Shown piece by piece: positions 16,402 through 24,987 of a stretch of DNA of 64,000 nucleotides; the first letter of the stretch is position 1; every line of letters begins with the position of its first letter. The DNA is from a virus. A model generated the notes under the pieces. It saw only the letters and a list, made by a program, of their open reading frames with translations, searched no databases and had not been told where the DNA came from. Both the position numbers and the translations under genes were made by a program. The stretch is taken from the IMG/VR virus record IMGVR_UViG_3300044797_000318, positions 62,001 through 126,000 of that record. One strand, given 5' to 3'.

Positions 16402-17618
16402 TAAAAAATCTTTTTAGTTTAGGCAGCTTATATGTATCTGATTTTGTCAGGAATGACGAGTCTCCCAGGGGAGATAAAACTGAATTAAAATTGATGATGA
16501 CAAATGGCGGTAATGTTCGCCTAGAAAAAAGTGCGCCACTGGATACTATGTATGGTAAATATTGGTATCGATCTGGCATCAATAACTCAATGAAACAGGA
16601 GTTAAAAAACATTGTTGATTCAATTTTAGCCGTCAAGCAACTCAAAGAAAATGATATTTGGCTAGACATTGCCTGTAATGATGGAACCCTCTTTACTTTT
16701 TTACCCAAAGAACTAATTAAAATAGGTATCGATCCTGTGGATGATTCTTTTAAAAAAGAATCTGAGAAACACGCAGATATTATTGTGCAAGATTATTTCA
16801 CTGCCAACGCTTTTAAATCTACTAAATTTGGACATTTGAAAGCAAAAGTGATTACTTCTATTGCTATGTTTTATGATTTGGAAGAACCAGAGCCTTTTAT
16901 TAAAGATGTGTATGAGGTGTTGGACGACAATGGTTTGTGGGTTTTGCAATTAAGCTATACCCCCTTAATGTTAGAGCAACTTGCTTTTGATAATATCTGT
17001 CATGAACATATTTTTTATTATTCTCTTTTTAACTTGAAAAATCTATTGGAAATAAATGGCTTTCAAATCGTAGATTGTCAACTCAACGATACCAATGGGG
17101 GATCATTCAGAGTATATGCTATGAAAGATAGTGCTAATGTAAAAACTTTTGCCACACAACCTTATAGAGATATTGGGCGTTTCAGAGTTGCCTCTATTTT
17201 ATCACATGAAAAAACATTACACTTATCCGATGTAGAAACCTGGCAGCACTTCTATGACAGAATTAATCGGTTAAAAGAACGAACAGTGTCATTCATTAAA
17301 CAAGAAAAAGCTAACGGCAAAAAAATATGGGGTTATGGCGCTTCTACCAAAGGTAACACGCTACTACAATATTTTGGACTTGATTATACTTTGATAGATG
17401 GAATTGCCGAAAGAAGTGTTCATAAATTTGGGCTCAAAACAGTAGGGACTAATATACCAATTTACTCGGAAGATGAAATGAGAAAAGCCAAACCAGATTA
17501 TCTTTTGGTTTTGCCCTGGCATTTCATCAATGAGTTTTGCGAAAGAGAAAGAGAATTTCTTTCCAAGGGCGGAAAGTTTATTGTTCCTTGCCCCAAATTT
17601 GAAATAATAGGATTATAA
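16398..17618 (+). CDS. Sugar C-methyltransferase-like protein
   Basis: 406 residues with the layout of NDP-4-keto-6-deoxyhexose C-methyltransferases: SAM-binding WLDIACNDGTLFTFLP near residue 95, an NICHEHIFYYSLFNLKNLL block in the middle, and a C-terminal domain with KIWGYGASTKGNTLLQYFGL. The zinc-binding cysteines usual at the start of this family are absent. Start chosen at 16398 because it overlaps the upstream stop by ATGA. Likely substrate is a GDP-4-keto-6-deoxyhexose made by the downstream dehydratase. Confidence 0.8.
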   Translation: MIKNLFSLGSLYVSDFVRNDESPRGDKTELKLMMTNGGNVRLEKSAPLDTMYGKYWYRSGINNSMKQELKNIVDSILAVKQLKENDIWLDIACNDGTLFTFLPKELIKIGIDPVDDSFKKESEKHADIIVQDYFTANAFKSTKFGHLKAKVITSIAMFYDLEEPEPFIKDVYEVLDDNGLWVLQLSYTPLMLEQLAFDNICHEHIFYYSLFNLKNLLEINGFQIVDCQLNDTNGGSFRVYAMKDSANVKTFATQPYRDIGRFRVASILSHEKTLHLSDVETWQHFYDRINRLKERTVSFIKQEKANGKKIWGYGASTKGNTLLQYFGLDYTLIDGIAERSVHKFGLKTVGTNIPIYSEDEMRKAKPDYLLVLPWHFINEFCEREREFLSKGGKFIVPCPKFEIIGL

Positions 17619-17887
17619 TGGAAACCATAGGTAATTTAATTGATAAACTAACAATTGCTAACATACGAATTTGGATGGCAGAAAATATCAAGAGAGATAG
17701 CCGGGCCACCGATGAAGAGGTAGCTAAGGCCGCTCGAACAACAAACACAGTAAACCAACTACGCAATGATCTCATTCAAGAAATTGATGAAAAAATAAAT
17801 CACATGGTTGAGACGGGTGAGTTACAAAAATTATACAAACAGGGCTCAACTAAAATGTATGGAAAAAGTAATGAAAGTAAATCATGA
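17618..17887 (+). CDS. Small protein with N-terminal TIGxLIDKL motif
   Basis: 89 residues, starting METIGNLIDKLTIANIRIW. Paralogue of 14430-14735 by its N-terminus. Overlaps the upstream stop by one base and the downstream aminotransferase by four, so it is translated with the sugar enzymes. Function unknown. Confidence 0.68.
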   Translation: METIGNLIDKLTIANIRIWMAENIKRDSRATDEEVAKAARTTNTVNQLRNDLIQEIDEKINHMVETGELQKLYKQGSTKMYGKSNESKS

Positions 17888-18996
17888 TTCCTATCTATAA
17901 GCCATACCTTCCATCAGGTTCTCTCAAATACGCACATGAAGCGCTAGATTCCACTTGGTTGTCTTCACAGGGTAAATATTTGCCCATGGTTCAGGAAAAA
18001 TTACAGGAATTGTTAGCTACCAAATATGTGCTTCCACTCAATAATGGAACTAGTGCTTGCCATTTAGTTGCTAAATGTTTATCTAAATTACGTGAAAAAG
18101 CATATGTAATTGTTCCCGATAACGTTTATGTGGCAGCTTGGAATGCTTTTCTTTTTGATGGTACCTTCGATCTAATTACTATCAAAACAGATTTACTTAC
18201 TTGGAATTATGATATGAACGAGTTAGATCAAGCCATTACGGATCGCCCTGATGCTGCTGTTCTCATCGTTCACAATGTTGGTAATATCATCAACGTCCCA
18301 GAACTACAAAGAAAATATCCGACCACGCTTTTTGTAGAAGATAATTGTGAAGGGTTTTTAGGAACCTATGAGGGCGCTTATTCTGGTGCAGCCAGCTATG
18401 CCTCCGCTATTTCTTTCTTTGGAAACAAACTTGTAACTTCGGGGGAAGGTGGTTGTTTTATTACTAATGATGAAGAGGCGTATCTTTTTGCTAAATGCGT
18501 GCAAGGACAAGGGCAGTCCGCCAAACGTTTTGTTCACAATGAATTAGGCTACAATTATCGTATGACCAATATCCAAGCCGCCATTTTATACGGTCAGCTA
18601 GAAATATTACCACAGATCATGGAGATGAAAGAAGAAATTTTCTACGATTATCGTTTGGCTTTGGAACACCGAGAAGATATATTGTTCCAAGCCGTAGATC
18701 CAAACACCAAACATTCTAACTGGATGTTTGGCATTAGGGTGCTTGGCAATCGTAATTACGAAGAAGCAGAGGCTTATTTCAAACAGGCGGGCATTGAAAT
18801 ACGCCCTATGTTTTATCCAATCGATACTCACCAACACTTAAATAACAATTACACCACTCACATAGGTGACACCACCAACGCCCGACTACTCAACCAAGAA
18901 TGTTTTATCTTGCCGAGCTACCCCGAACTAACCGTAGCAGAACAAGCCTATATCCTTGATACCCTCAATCATTATGTCAAAAGCATCGCTATATAA
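17884..18996 (+). CDS. DegT/DnrJ/EryC1 sugar aminotransferase
   Basis: 370 residues. PLP-dependent enzyme converting a 4-keto sugar to an amino sugar. Features: IPIYKPYLPSGSLKYAHEAL start, LNNGTSACHLVAKCL, VEDNCEGFLGTYEG (Asp that contacts the PLP ring), SFFGNKLVTSGEGG with the PLP lysine, and GYNYRMTNIQAAI. Next to a GDP-mannose dehydratase, the likely reaction is GDP-4-keto-6-deoxymannose to GDP-perosamine, but other sugars cannot be excluded. Confidence 0.9.
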   Translation: MIPIYKPYLPSGSLKYAHEALDSTWLSSQGKYLPMVQEKLQELLATKYVLPLNNGTSACHLVAKCLSKLREKAYVIVPDNVYVAAWNAFLFDGTFDLITIKTDLLTWNYDMNELDQAITDRPDAAVLIVHNVGNIINVPELQRKYPTTLFVEDNCEGFLGTYEGAYSGAASYASAISFFGNKLVTSGEGGCFITNDEEAYLFAKCVQGQGQSAKRFVHNELGYNYRMTNIQAAILYGQLEILPQIMEMKEEIFYDYRLALEHREDILFQAVDPNTKHSNWMFGIRVLGNRNYEEAEAYFKQAGIEIRPMFYPIDTHQHLNNNYTTHIGDTTNARLLNQECFILPSYPELTVAEQAYILDTLNHYVKSIAI

Positions 18997-19002
18997 ACAG
19001 TT

Positions 19003-20001
19003 ATGAACACCGCTTGCATCACCGGAATTACAGGACAAACCGGCTCCTATTTATGCGATTTATTACTCAGCAAGGGATACAAAGTCTACGGCTTGAAACG
19101 TCGTAGTAGCTCGCTTAATACAGAACGCGTAGATCATGTGTATACCGATCTGCACCATGAGCACAACTTCGAGATGATGTATGGCGATCTAGCCGATTAC
19201 TCTTCATTGTCTAGTTGGATTGGCGATCTCAAACCAGATTTGTTTTTCAATATGGGGGCGCAAAGCCATGTTCGTGTCAGCTTCGACATTCCCGAGTACA
19301 CCATGGATGTAACTGGCACAGGAGTGGTTAGAGTGTTAGAGGCGCTACGCAAAAACAGTCCCAAGACCAAATTCCTGACCGCTTCCAGCTCAGAGATGTT
19401 TGGCTCCAGTCCTCCTCCGCAAAACGAACAAACGCCCTTTCATCCTCGTAGCCCATATGGCGTAGCCAAGGTGGCTGGCTATTTCACTACACTCAACTAT
19501 CGTGAAGCTTATGATATGCATGCTTGCAATGCTATTTCTTTCAACCACGAAAGTCCAAGACGTGGTGAAACTTTCGTCACTCGAAAAATTACTCGTGCCG
19601 CTACCCGTATCAAACTCGGTTTGCAGGACAAGCTGTATCTTGGAAATTTGAGCGCACAGCGCGACTGGTCTCACGCTGCTGACGTGGCCCAAGCAATGTA
19701 TAAAATTATCACAGCGCCTACACCAGATGATTATGTGATAGCTAGCGGGCAAATGCATTCAGTGGAAGAGTTTGCCCAATTAGTTTTTAGTAAACTGGAT
19801 TTAGATTACTCTCAATATGTAGAGTTTGATCCACGTTATCTGCGCCCTTCCGAAGTTGATGCACTATGTGGCGATCCATCCAAGATCAAAAACCAATTAG
19901 GATGGGAGCCAATTTATAGTTTTGAGAATTTAATTGATGAAATGATTGCGTCCGATATGGAATTAGCTAAACGAGAAAAAATATTGAAGGAACACCAATG
20001 A
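19003..20001 (+). CDS. gmd: GDP-mannose 4,6-dehydratase
   Basis: 332 residues, SDR fold. ITGITGQTGSYLCDLLLSKG is the NAD(P)-binding start; VYGLKRRSS, NMGAQSHVRVSFDIPEYT, TASSSEMFG and SPYGVAKVAGYF (catalytic Tyr and Lys) follow the GMD pattern, as does NHESPRRGETFVTRKI. Converts GDP-mannose to GDP-4-keto-6-deoxymannose, the branch point for GDP-fucose and GDP-perosamine. Overlaps the next gene by ATGA. Confidence 0.95.
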   Translation: MNTACITGITGQTGSYLCDLLLSKGYKVYGLKRRSSSLNTERVDHVYTDLHHEHNFEMMYGDLADYSSLSSWIGDLKPDLFFNMGAQSHVRVSFDIPEYTMDVTGTGVVRVLEALRKNSPKTKFLTASSSEMFGSSPPPQNEQTPFHPRSPYGVAKVAGYFTTLNYREAYDMHACNAISFNHESPRRGETFVTRKITRAATRIKLGLQDKLYLGNLSAQRDWSHAADVAQAMYKIITAPTPDDYVIASGQMHSVEEFAQLVFSKLDLDYSQYVEFDPRYLRPSEVDALCGDPSKIKNQLGWEPIYSFENLIDEMIASDMELAKREKILKEHQ

Positions 20002-20918
20002 AGTTATTGATAACAGGAGGTGGTGGTTTTTTAGGCAAACATGTCTTAAAAGAATTTAATAATCAAAACATTGATTACCTAGCTCCTAAATCATCTGAAC
20101 TAAACTTATTAGATTTCAATACTTTATGTGATTACTTACAATTACATCATCCCACCACTATTTTACATATGGCCGCTATCTGTGGTGGTATAGTTAAAAA
20201 CTTACATATTCCCGCTGATTTTCTTCGAGAAAATACTCAATTAGCCCTCAACATTTACGAAGGGGCTCGTCAGTGCAATATTACCAATATCTATTCACTT
20301 GGTAGTGTGTGCATGTATCCGCTACACTGTCCAACACCATTTAAGGAGGACGATATTTGGAATGGGGCAGCGGAGCCCACTAACTTCCCGTATGGTCAAG
20401 CTAAAAGAACCTTAATGATGTTGGGGCAAACATATCGCACGCAATATGGTTTCACTGGGGCTCATTTAATTCCCGTTAATATGTATGGACCTCACGACTC
20501 GTTTGACGATCAAAAAAGTCATGTCATTCCTGCCCTAATCAAAAAATTTCTTCACGCCAAAGAAAACGAACTGCCGCAAGTTGAATGCCTGGGCACTGGA
20601 AAAGCCACTCGTGAATTTCTTTATGCGGGTGATGCTGCCCAAGCTATTGTTAAGGCAGTAAATACTAATCTCAATTATGATTTACCTATTAATTTGGGGG
20701 TGGGTAAAGATATCACTATTAAAAACTTGGCACACCTAATTAGCGATTTAATTGGTTATCAAGGCAACATTATTTTCAATGATGATGGTTTAGATGGGCA
20801 ACCAAAAAGATTGTTGGATGTGTCGCGAGCCAAAGAAGTATTAGGTTGGACAGCACATACCTCTTTAACAGACGGTCTTCATAAAACTATTAAGTGGTAT
20901 CACCAAAACAAATCTTAA
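19998..20918 (+). CDS. fcl: GDP-L-fucose synthase
   Basis: 306 residues. ITGGGGFLGKHVL is the cofactor-binding start, MAAICGGIVKN, LGSVCMYPL and FPYGQAKRTLMML (catalytic Tyr and Lys) match the epimerase-reductase family, and HDSFD with HVIPALIKKF are typical of GDP-fucose synthases. It makes GDP-L-fucose from the product of the preceding gene. Last gene of the glycan operon; it converges with a minus-strand gene that overlaps its stop. Confidence 0.93.
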   Translation: MKLLITGGGGFLGKHVLKEFNNQNIDYLAPKSSELNLLDFNTLCDYLQLHHPTTILHMAAICGGIVKNLHIPADFLRENTQLALNIYEGARQCNITNIYSLGSVCMYPLHCPTPFKEDDIWNGAAEPTNFPYGQAKRTLMMLGQTYRTQYGFTGAHLIPVNMYGPHDSFDDQKSHVIPALIKKFLHAKENELPQVECLGTGKATREFLYAGDAAQAIVKAVNTNLNYDLPINLGVGKDITIKNLAHLISDLIGYQGNIIFNDDGLDGQPKRLLDVSRAKEVLGWTAHTSLTDGLHKTIKWYHQNKS

Positions 20919-21097
20919 TCAAGTGCCACTAATGGTCGTCTTCTAATGACCACTACTTCTGGCTCAGCTTTGGCTTCCACTTCTATGCCAGCGGAAGTAT
21001 GTCCGCATTTTTGGCATTTGGTTTTCTTGTTGATGGCATGATCGTTTCCGATAACATCCACCTCTCCCTGACAGAGGGAACATTTTAACAACTTCAT
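20915..21097 (-). CDS. Small zinc-ribbon protein, 60 aa
   Basis: Two knuckles, CSLC and CQKC, about 21 residues apart, followed by an acidic then basic tail (EVVVIRRRPLVALD). Probably binds one zinc. Not recognised beyond that. Stop overlaps the convergent fucose synthase stop by four bases. Confidence 0.65.
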   Translation of the reverse strand: MKLLKCSLCQGEVDVIGNDHAINKKTKCQKCGHTSAGIEVEAKAEPEVVVIRRRPLVALD

Positions 21098-21099
21098 AT

Positions 21100-21624
21100 T
21101 TACCTTAATTCATCATTTTCTTGACAACAAATAATGAACCTGTCGTCAAGTATTTTTTCCACTACGGGCTTAACATCGCGATACCAATCTAGCCCACCGA
21201 TACCGCTACCAAAACGAACTCCGGCCACTCCCATCAACTGAAAACGGTCTGCGAAGATTTTCATTTCTTCGGCAGACCGTTGGATAAGTTCTATTTTGGC
21301 TCCGTCCATCAAATCATCAATGGTGGGGAAACTGAAAATTAGACATTTGAATTTTCTTTCTTTAATCTTTTTGAGATTGGGTTCTAAATATTCACCCCGT
21401 TCATTTAACATCCCAATAATAAATGGAACGTTTGTTTGAAAGTTTTTGAGGCATTTACCGAGCCTGAAGGCAGTTTCGGGCCACCTATCTGCACATTGAC
21501 GGGCGGAACCGCCACCCATACATGCTCTACCATCTTCGGTATATTGGGAGTTGGTGGTTATGCAGATCGCATTAACCATAGGATCAGATATGCAGTCAAA
21601 TAAGTCTCTTTTAATTTCCTTCAT
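21100..21624 (-). CDS. Macro-domain-like ADP-ribose binding protein
   Basis: 174 residues. NAICITTNSQYTEDGRACMGGGSARQC matches the N-terminal strand and phosphate loop of macro domains (VNAxNxxLxxGGGxAxxI), and FGSGIGGLDWYRDVKPVVE matches the second loop. Macro domains bind ADP-ribose or remove it from targets. A second macro-type gene lies beside the PARP gene at 56205. Activity not provable from sequence. Confidence 0.72.
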   Translation of the reverse strand: MKEIKRDLFDCISDPMVNAICITTNSQYTEDGRACMGGGSARQCADRWPETAFRLGKCLKNFQTNVPFIIGMLNERGEYLEPNLKKIKERKFKCLIFSFPTIDDLMDGAKIELIQRSAEEMKIFADRFQLMGVAGVRFGSGIGGLDWYRDVKPVVEKILDDRFIICCQENDELR

Positions 21625-21649
21625 TCATCGACCTCACTTATCGTATGTT

Positions 21650-22432
21650 TTATGTATATGTATATTTACATACATAATCGTTATGACATATACTATATGC
21701 TTGACCAATAGTAATATTATACTTTTTAATAATTTCTGAATATGTCATTCCATTATTTCTGTCACTTTTAATTAGTGCCTGCCATTCTCGCTTACGAATT
21801 ATTTCCATAATTTTTACTATTTTTTCGCTAAAAGCAATATGTTTACGATTTAAATATAAATCTGAATTATCATATAAATAATGATAGAGCTTAATTAATC
21901 TTGGGCCATCACTTACGCAAATACTATATAATGTATTTTTACGATTATTTTCATTCTTCTTATGAGTATGCAATTCAATATTTATACCCACCTCTTCATT
22001 AAGAATTTGTTTTATCCTATTTAAAAAATCTCTTGATCCACTTACTATACCCCATTGATCTTTAATAAACCAACCATCTCCATCATAAACTCCCCTAATA
22101 AAATCTCTATTAAAATTGGCGTCAATATTTGGATATTTTAATATCAAACTTTTTCTAGACGGGCAACCTAAAAGACTTAATTGATCGCATAGTGATTTAG
22201 AACATATACGAAAAGTAGCATCTTCACCATATAAATATATATTATGATCTGCTGCCATTGATGTTTTAAATTTATCTAAAATTTCTCTATCTTTTGCACG
22301 TATTTTAATTTTAAACTGATATTTATCATGCGTCCCATCGGCACAAATAAATCCAAAATAATACGCCTTTTCTTTCGAATCTATTTTAGAAAAATAGTTT
22401 TTATCAAATTTTAAATTATTCGTATAAGGCAT
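21650..22432 (-). CDS. LAGLIDADG homing endonuclease
   Basis: 260 residues with two motifs: AYYFGFICADGTHD near residue 23 and FIRGVYDGDGWF near 110, each supplying a catalytic Asp. C-terminal NNGMTYSEIIKKYNITIGQAYSI looks like a helix-turn-helix. Start placed at MPYTNNLKF, 17 bases behind the phosphatase gene. Inserted downstream of the phosphatase, with a second LAGLIDADG gene on its other side. Confidence 0.88.
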   Translation of the reverse strand: MPYTNNLKFDKNYFSKIDSKEKAYYFGFICADGTHDKYQFKIKIRAKDREILDKFKTSMAADHNIYLYGEDATFRICSKSLCDQLSLLGCPSRKSLILKYPNIDANFNRDFIRGVYDGDGWFIKDQWGIVSGSRDFLNRIKQILNEEVGINIELHTHKKNENNRKNTLYSICVSDGPRLIKLYHYLYDNSDLYLNRKHIAFSEKIVKIMEIIRKREWQALIKSDRNNGMTYSEIIKKYNITIGQAYSICHNDYVCKYTYT

Positions 22433-22449
22433 GATCTTATGGCACAATA

Positions 22450-23157
22450 TTACCAATTAGCAAAATTAGATTTAAAATAAACTTCTTTGGCTAGAACCTG
22501 CACTATTTCCTCGGTTTCCAATACAAATGCAGTTAATTTATTTCCAAATACGCAGCCCGTATCAATTCCTATACACATACTACCATCATCAAATCGATCT
22601 ATTCTGGGCTCATTCCATACTTGATGACCATATACGATACGGTCATATCCAAAAGGCCCAAACTCTGTCCAAAAGATAGCGCCCAAGGCTTCCTTGCCAA
22701 ACTTGTTGAGCTGTCTCAAAGAAATGAATTTGCGGTTAGCATCCGTATAACGAAGATACAAGAGATCATCATCTCGTTGTTTGGAAACGGGAATGCCTGG
22801 CTTCAACCCAGCGTGAACAATAATGGTTTTGTCCAACTCGATATAGCTGGGCATATTGGCAATGTAAGTGACATCCGCGTCCGATAACTGACCGTAATAA
22901 TCCTTACGATCATAGACGTCCACTCGGGTGCCTTGACTGCGATACCATTTGAGGATTTTTCGATCATGATTTCCGCAGGTAGATAACAGATTTAGTTCTC
23001 TTGCCCTTCTAATAACTCCAAGACTTTCGGGACCGCGATCTGACAAATCACCCACCAAAATAATCTTGACAAGAGGTGATTTGTAATCTACTAATGTCAG
23101 TAATTCATTGAATTCGTCCAAACAACCATGAATATCACCTATTATGACTGTTCTCAT
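22450..23157 (-). CDS. PPP-family metallophosphatase (lambda phosphatase/ApaH type)
   Basis: 235 residues. GDIHGCLDEF, GDLSDRGPES and GNHD are the three metal-binding blocks, and IIVHAGLKPG supplies a later His. These enzymes remove phosphate from proteins or cleave dinucleoside polyphosphates; lambda phosphatase is the closest phage example known to me. Flanked on both sides by LAGLIDADG genes; its start overlaps the upstream endonuclease stop by ATGA. Confidence 0.92.
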   Translation of the reverse strand: MRTVIIGDIHGCLDEFNELLTLVDYKSPLVKIILVGDLSDRGPESLGVIRRARELNLLSTCGNHDRKILKWYRSQGTRVDVYDRKDYYGQLSDADVTYIANMPSYIELDKTIIVHAGLKPGIPVSKQRDDDLLYLRYTDANRKFISLRQLNKFGKEALGAIFWTEFGPFGYDRIVYGHQVWNEPRIDRFDDGSMCIGIDTGCVFGNKLTAFVLETEEIVQVLAKEVYFKSNFANW

Positions 23158-24011
23158 ATAAAATACCTAATATCATATAACTTTTCTTGGGAATCAATAC
23201 CTCTTTTTAGAAGATATTTTAGACGATTATAAACAGTTTGTTTACTTCTATTTGTAAGAGTAGGAATAACTGATATTTTAGGAGTTTTAAATGTTTTAAG
23301 TGCTTTTTTCTCTCTAAAAAACAATAATATTTGAGAATCTTCTTCTCTGGTAAATTGGAGGTGCTTTTGTTCAGCTAAAAAACTGGAACTGATTATTAGC
23401 GTAGCTTCTTTCATTTTTCTATCTAATGATAAGCATTCTGGATAATATAAAATATTTGCCATATGAACCGCATAACATCCAGCAATCGTTATGTTGAATT
23501 GCTCATCTCTTTTATTTCTATTACTATGATTTTTCGAATAAGATTGAAGAAACAAAAAATTTTCAAACACTCTGGCAATATATTCGCTACTTGTCGCTAT
23601 ACTAATAAATGGTTCTGGCTTATGTTTACCCTCTCTAAAACCTATGCTACCGTCCCCATCTATAAAACCGCGCCAATAATCTATTTCTAAATATATAACA
23701 TCTGAGGGTGGACGAACTGTTTCTGATTTTTTGCCGAATGGAATAAAATCAATTATATTAACAATGGAAGATTTATGAATTGCTAACGAACAGGAAGCGT
23801 AATCATCCTTAAAGTTGGTATCCCTAGTTCTTGTACGGACATTATTTATAACTGAAAATTCTATTCTGATCTTATCAAGAATATCCCTATCTTTAATAGA
23901 TAACTCTATTTGAATTCCATTTGGATGTGTTAGTGATCTATGCCCATCTGATTGTAAAAATCCCAACAAATACGATTGGTTTTTATCAATAAAAGCCGTT
24001 CTTTCAATCAT
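23154..24011 (-). CDS. LAGLIDADG homing endonuclease
   Basis: 285 residues. Motifs SYLLGFLQSDGHRS near residue 14 and DYWRGFIDGDGSIGF near 110 are the paired catalytic helices. The C-terminal part (KISVIPTLTNRSKQTVYNRLKYLL) resembles a DNA-binding helix-turn-helix. Located just upstream of the phosphatase gene with a 4-base overlap. Confidence 0.88.
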   Translation of the reverse strand: MIERTAFIDKNQSYLLGFLQSDGHRSLTHPNGIQIELSIKDRDILDKIRIEFSVINNVRTRTRDTNFKDDYASCSLAIHKSSIVNIIDFIPFGKKSETVRPPSDVIYLEIDYWRGFIDGDGSIGFREGKHKPEPFISIATSSEYIARVFENFLFLQSYSKNHSNRNKRDEQFNITIAGCYAVHMANILYYPECLSLDRKMKEATLIISSSFLAEQKHLQFTREEDSQILLFFREKKALKTFKTPKISVIPTLTNRSKQTVYNRLKYLLKRGIDSQEKLYDIRYFI

Positions 24012-24030
24012 TAATTACACCATACCAATT

Positions 24031-24246
24031 TCATTTTGGATCGTCCCAAACAATCTTTGTTGCTCCTTCATGTCCATGAATGAATAGCAAGTCATCGATT
24101 GATCGGTAGATATTAATACTGGGGTGATCGCTTTCCCAATGTAAGGCAATTTGTCCGTCATCAAACAAAACCCCCGTTGCCACAACTCCACAACCACTTA
24201 CGCCAGATACGTCCATATTTCTTTCGAAATGAAAACGCTTTAACAT
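24031..24246 (-). CDS. Conserved small phage protein, 71 aa
   Basis: Reads KRFHFERNMDVSGVSGCGVVATG, then GQIALHW, SINIYRSIDDLLFIHGHEGATKIVW. I recognise this layout as a small protein common in phages and some bacteria but know of no function. Compact beta-rich, no signal. It has its own promoter at 24306-24334. Confidence 0.72.
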   Translation of the reverse strand: MLKRFHFERNMDVSGVSGCGVVATGVLFDDGQIALHWESDHPSINIYRSIDDLLFIHGHEGATKIVWDDPK

Positions 24247-24305
24247 ACAATTCCTTTTGTTCAGTTTATCTTCCTAACTTCACGCTCATATGTCTTGTTA
24301 TTACC

Positions 24306-24334
24306 ACTATAAGGCGTGTTGTGAAAATCGTCAA
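24306..24334 (-). promoter_or_regulatory. Sigma70-type promoter
   Basis: Minus strand TTGACG, 17 bases, TATAGT (or 16 bases to TTATAG). The -35 box overlaps the stop codon of the RNA ligase gene, so it re-starts transcription into 24031-24246. Confidence 0.6.
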
Positions 24335-24987
24335 GCATCCGTTTTAAGTTTATTTTTAATAATTTTATTATGTGTCCAATGTTGATTTGTGTTAACGTGA
24401 TTTTTTCTCACATTTTTTAATACACAATATTGAAACTCATCATCATTAAAACCACTCGCTACGCGAGCCACGACACCCTCTCTTATACCGCCGCATGCTG
24501 ATTGTTGCCCCATAAATGATTGTATAAGTTGTTGTAACTCATTTTTGGACTTTACCACGCCCTCCCATAAAACGGGCACCGTAGGGACGCCTATCTCCTC
24601 GGCCCACATTTTTACTTCTTCCCAACTCAACCACTGATTACCAGTTCGAACCCCAAATAACAAAAAATAACCCGGTAATTCGGAATATTCAATAGAATGC
24701 TTTGCATAACAATTCTCACCAAACAACTGATAGTCCATAGGTATTTTATGCTTGATAGTGGCATGCAAAACTTTGATAAGATCAAAAGACGCATGCGTAG
24801 GTATGGACACGTGTGTGCGCGCATATACTCCGTTAGTTTCTAGGCTACAATTTCCTCCATCGAGTTTCTCGCTGCAAATGATAGGTACGCCAATTAACTT
24901 CTCTACAGACGTAGCTATCTTATCATCCGAAGAGGCTCCGGGCGAAAACGGAAAATGGAAGGTGCGATTATATTTAGGGGTGTCCAT
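24331..24987 (-). CDS. RNA ligase, Rnl2-like
   Basis: 218 residues. Nucleotidyltransferase motifs: SEKLDGGNCS with the adenylated Lys41, YARTHV, LFGENCYAKHSIEY, REGVVAR and a final CVLKNVRKN. Rnl2-type ligases seal 3'-OH/5'-phosphate nicks in RNA. Start at 24987 gives MDTPKYNRTF and overlaps the upstream protease gene by 14 bases. With Pnkp and Rnl1 nearby it belongs to an RNA-repair set. Confidence 0.85.
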   Translation of the reverse strand: MDTPKYNRTFHFPFSPGASSDDKIATSVEKLIGVPIICSEKLDGGNCSLETNGVYARTHVSIPTHASFDLIKVLHATIKHKIPMDYQLFGENCYAKHSIEYSELPGYFLLFGVRTGNQWLSWEEVKMWAEEIGVPTVPVLWEGVVKSKNELQQLIQSFMGQQSACGGIREGVVARVASGFNDDEFQYCVLKNVRKNHVNTNQHWTHNKIIKNKLKTDA

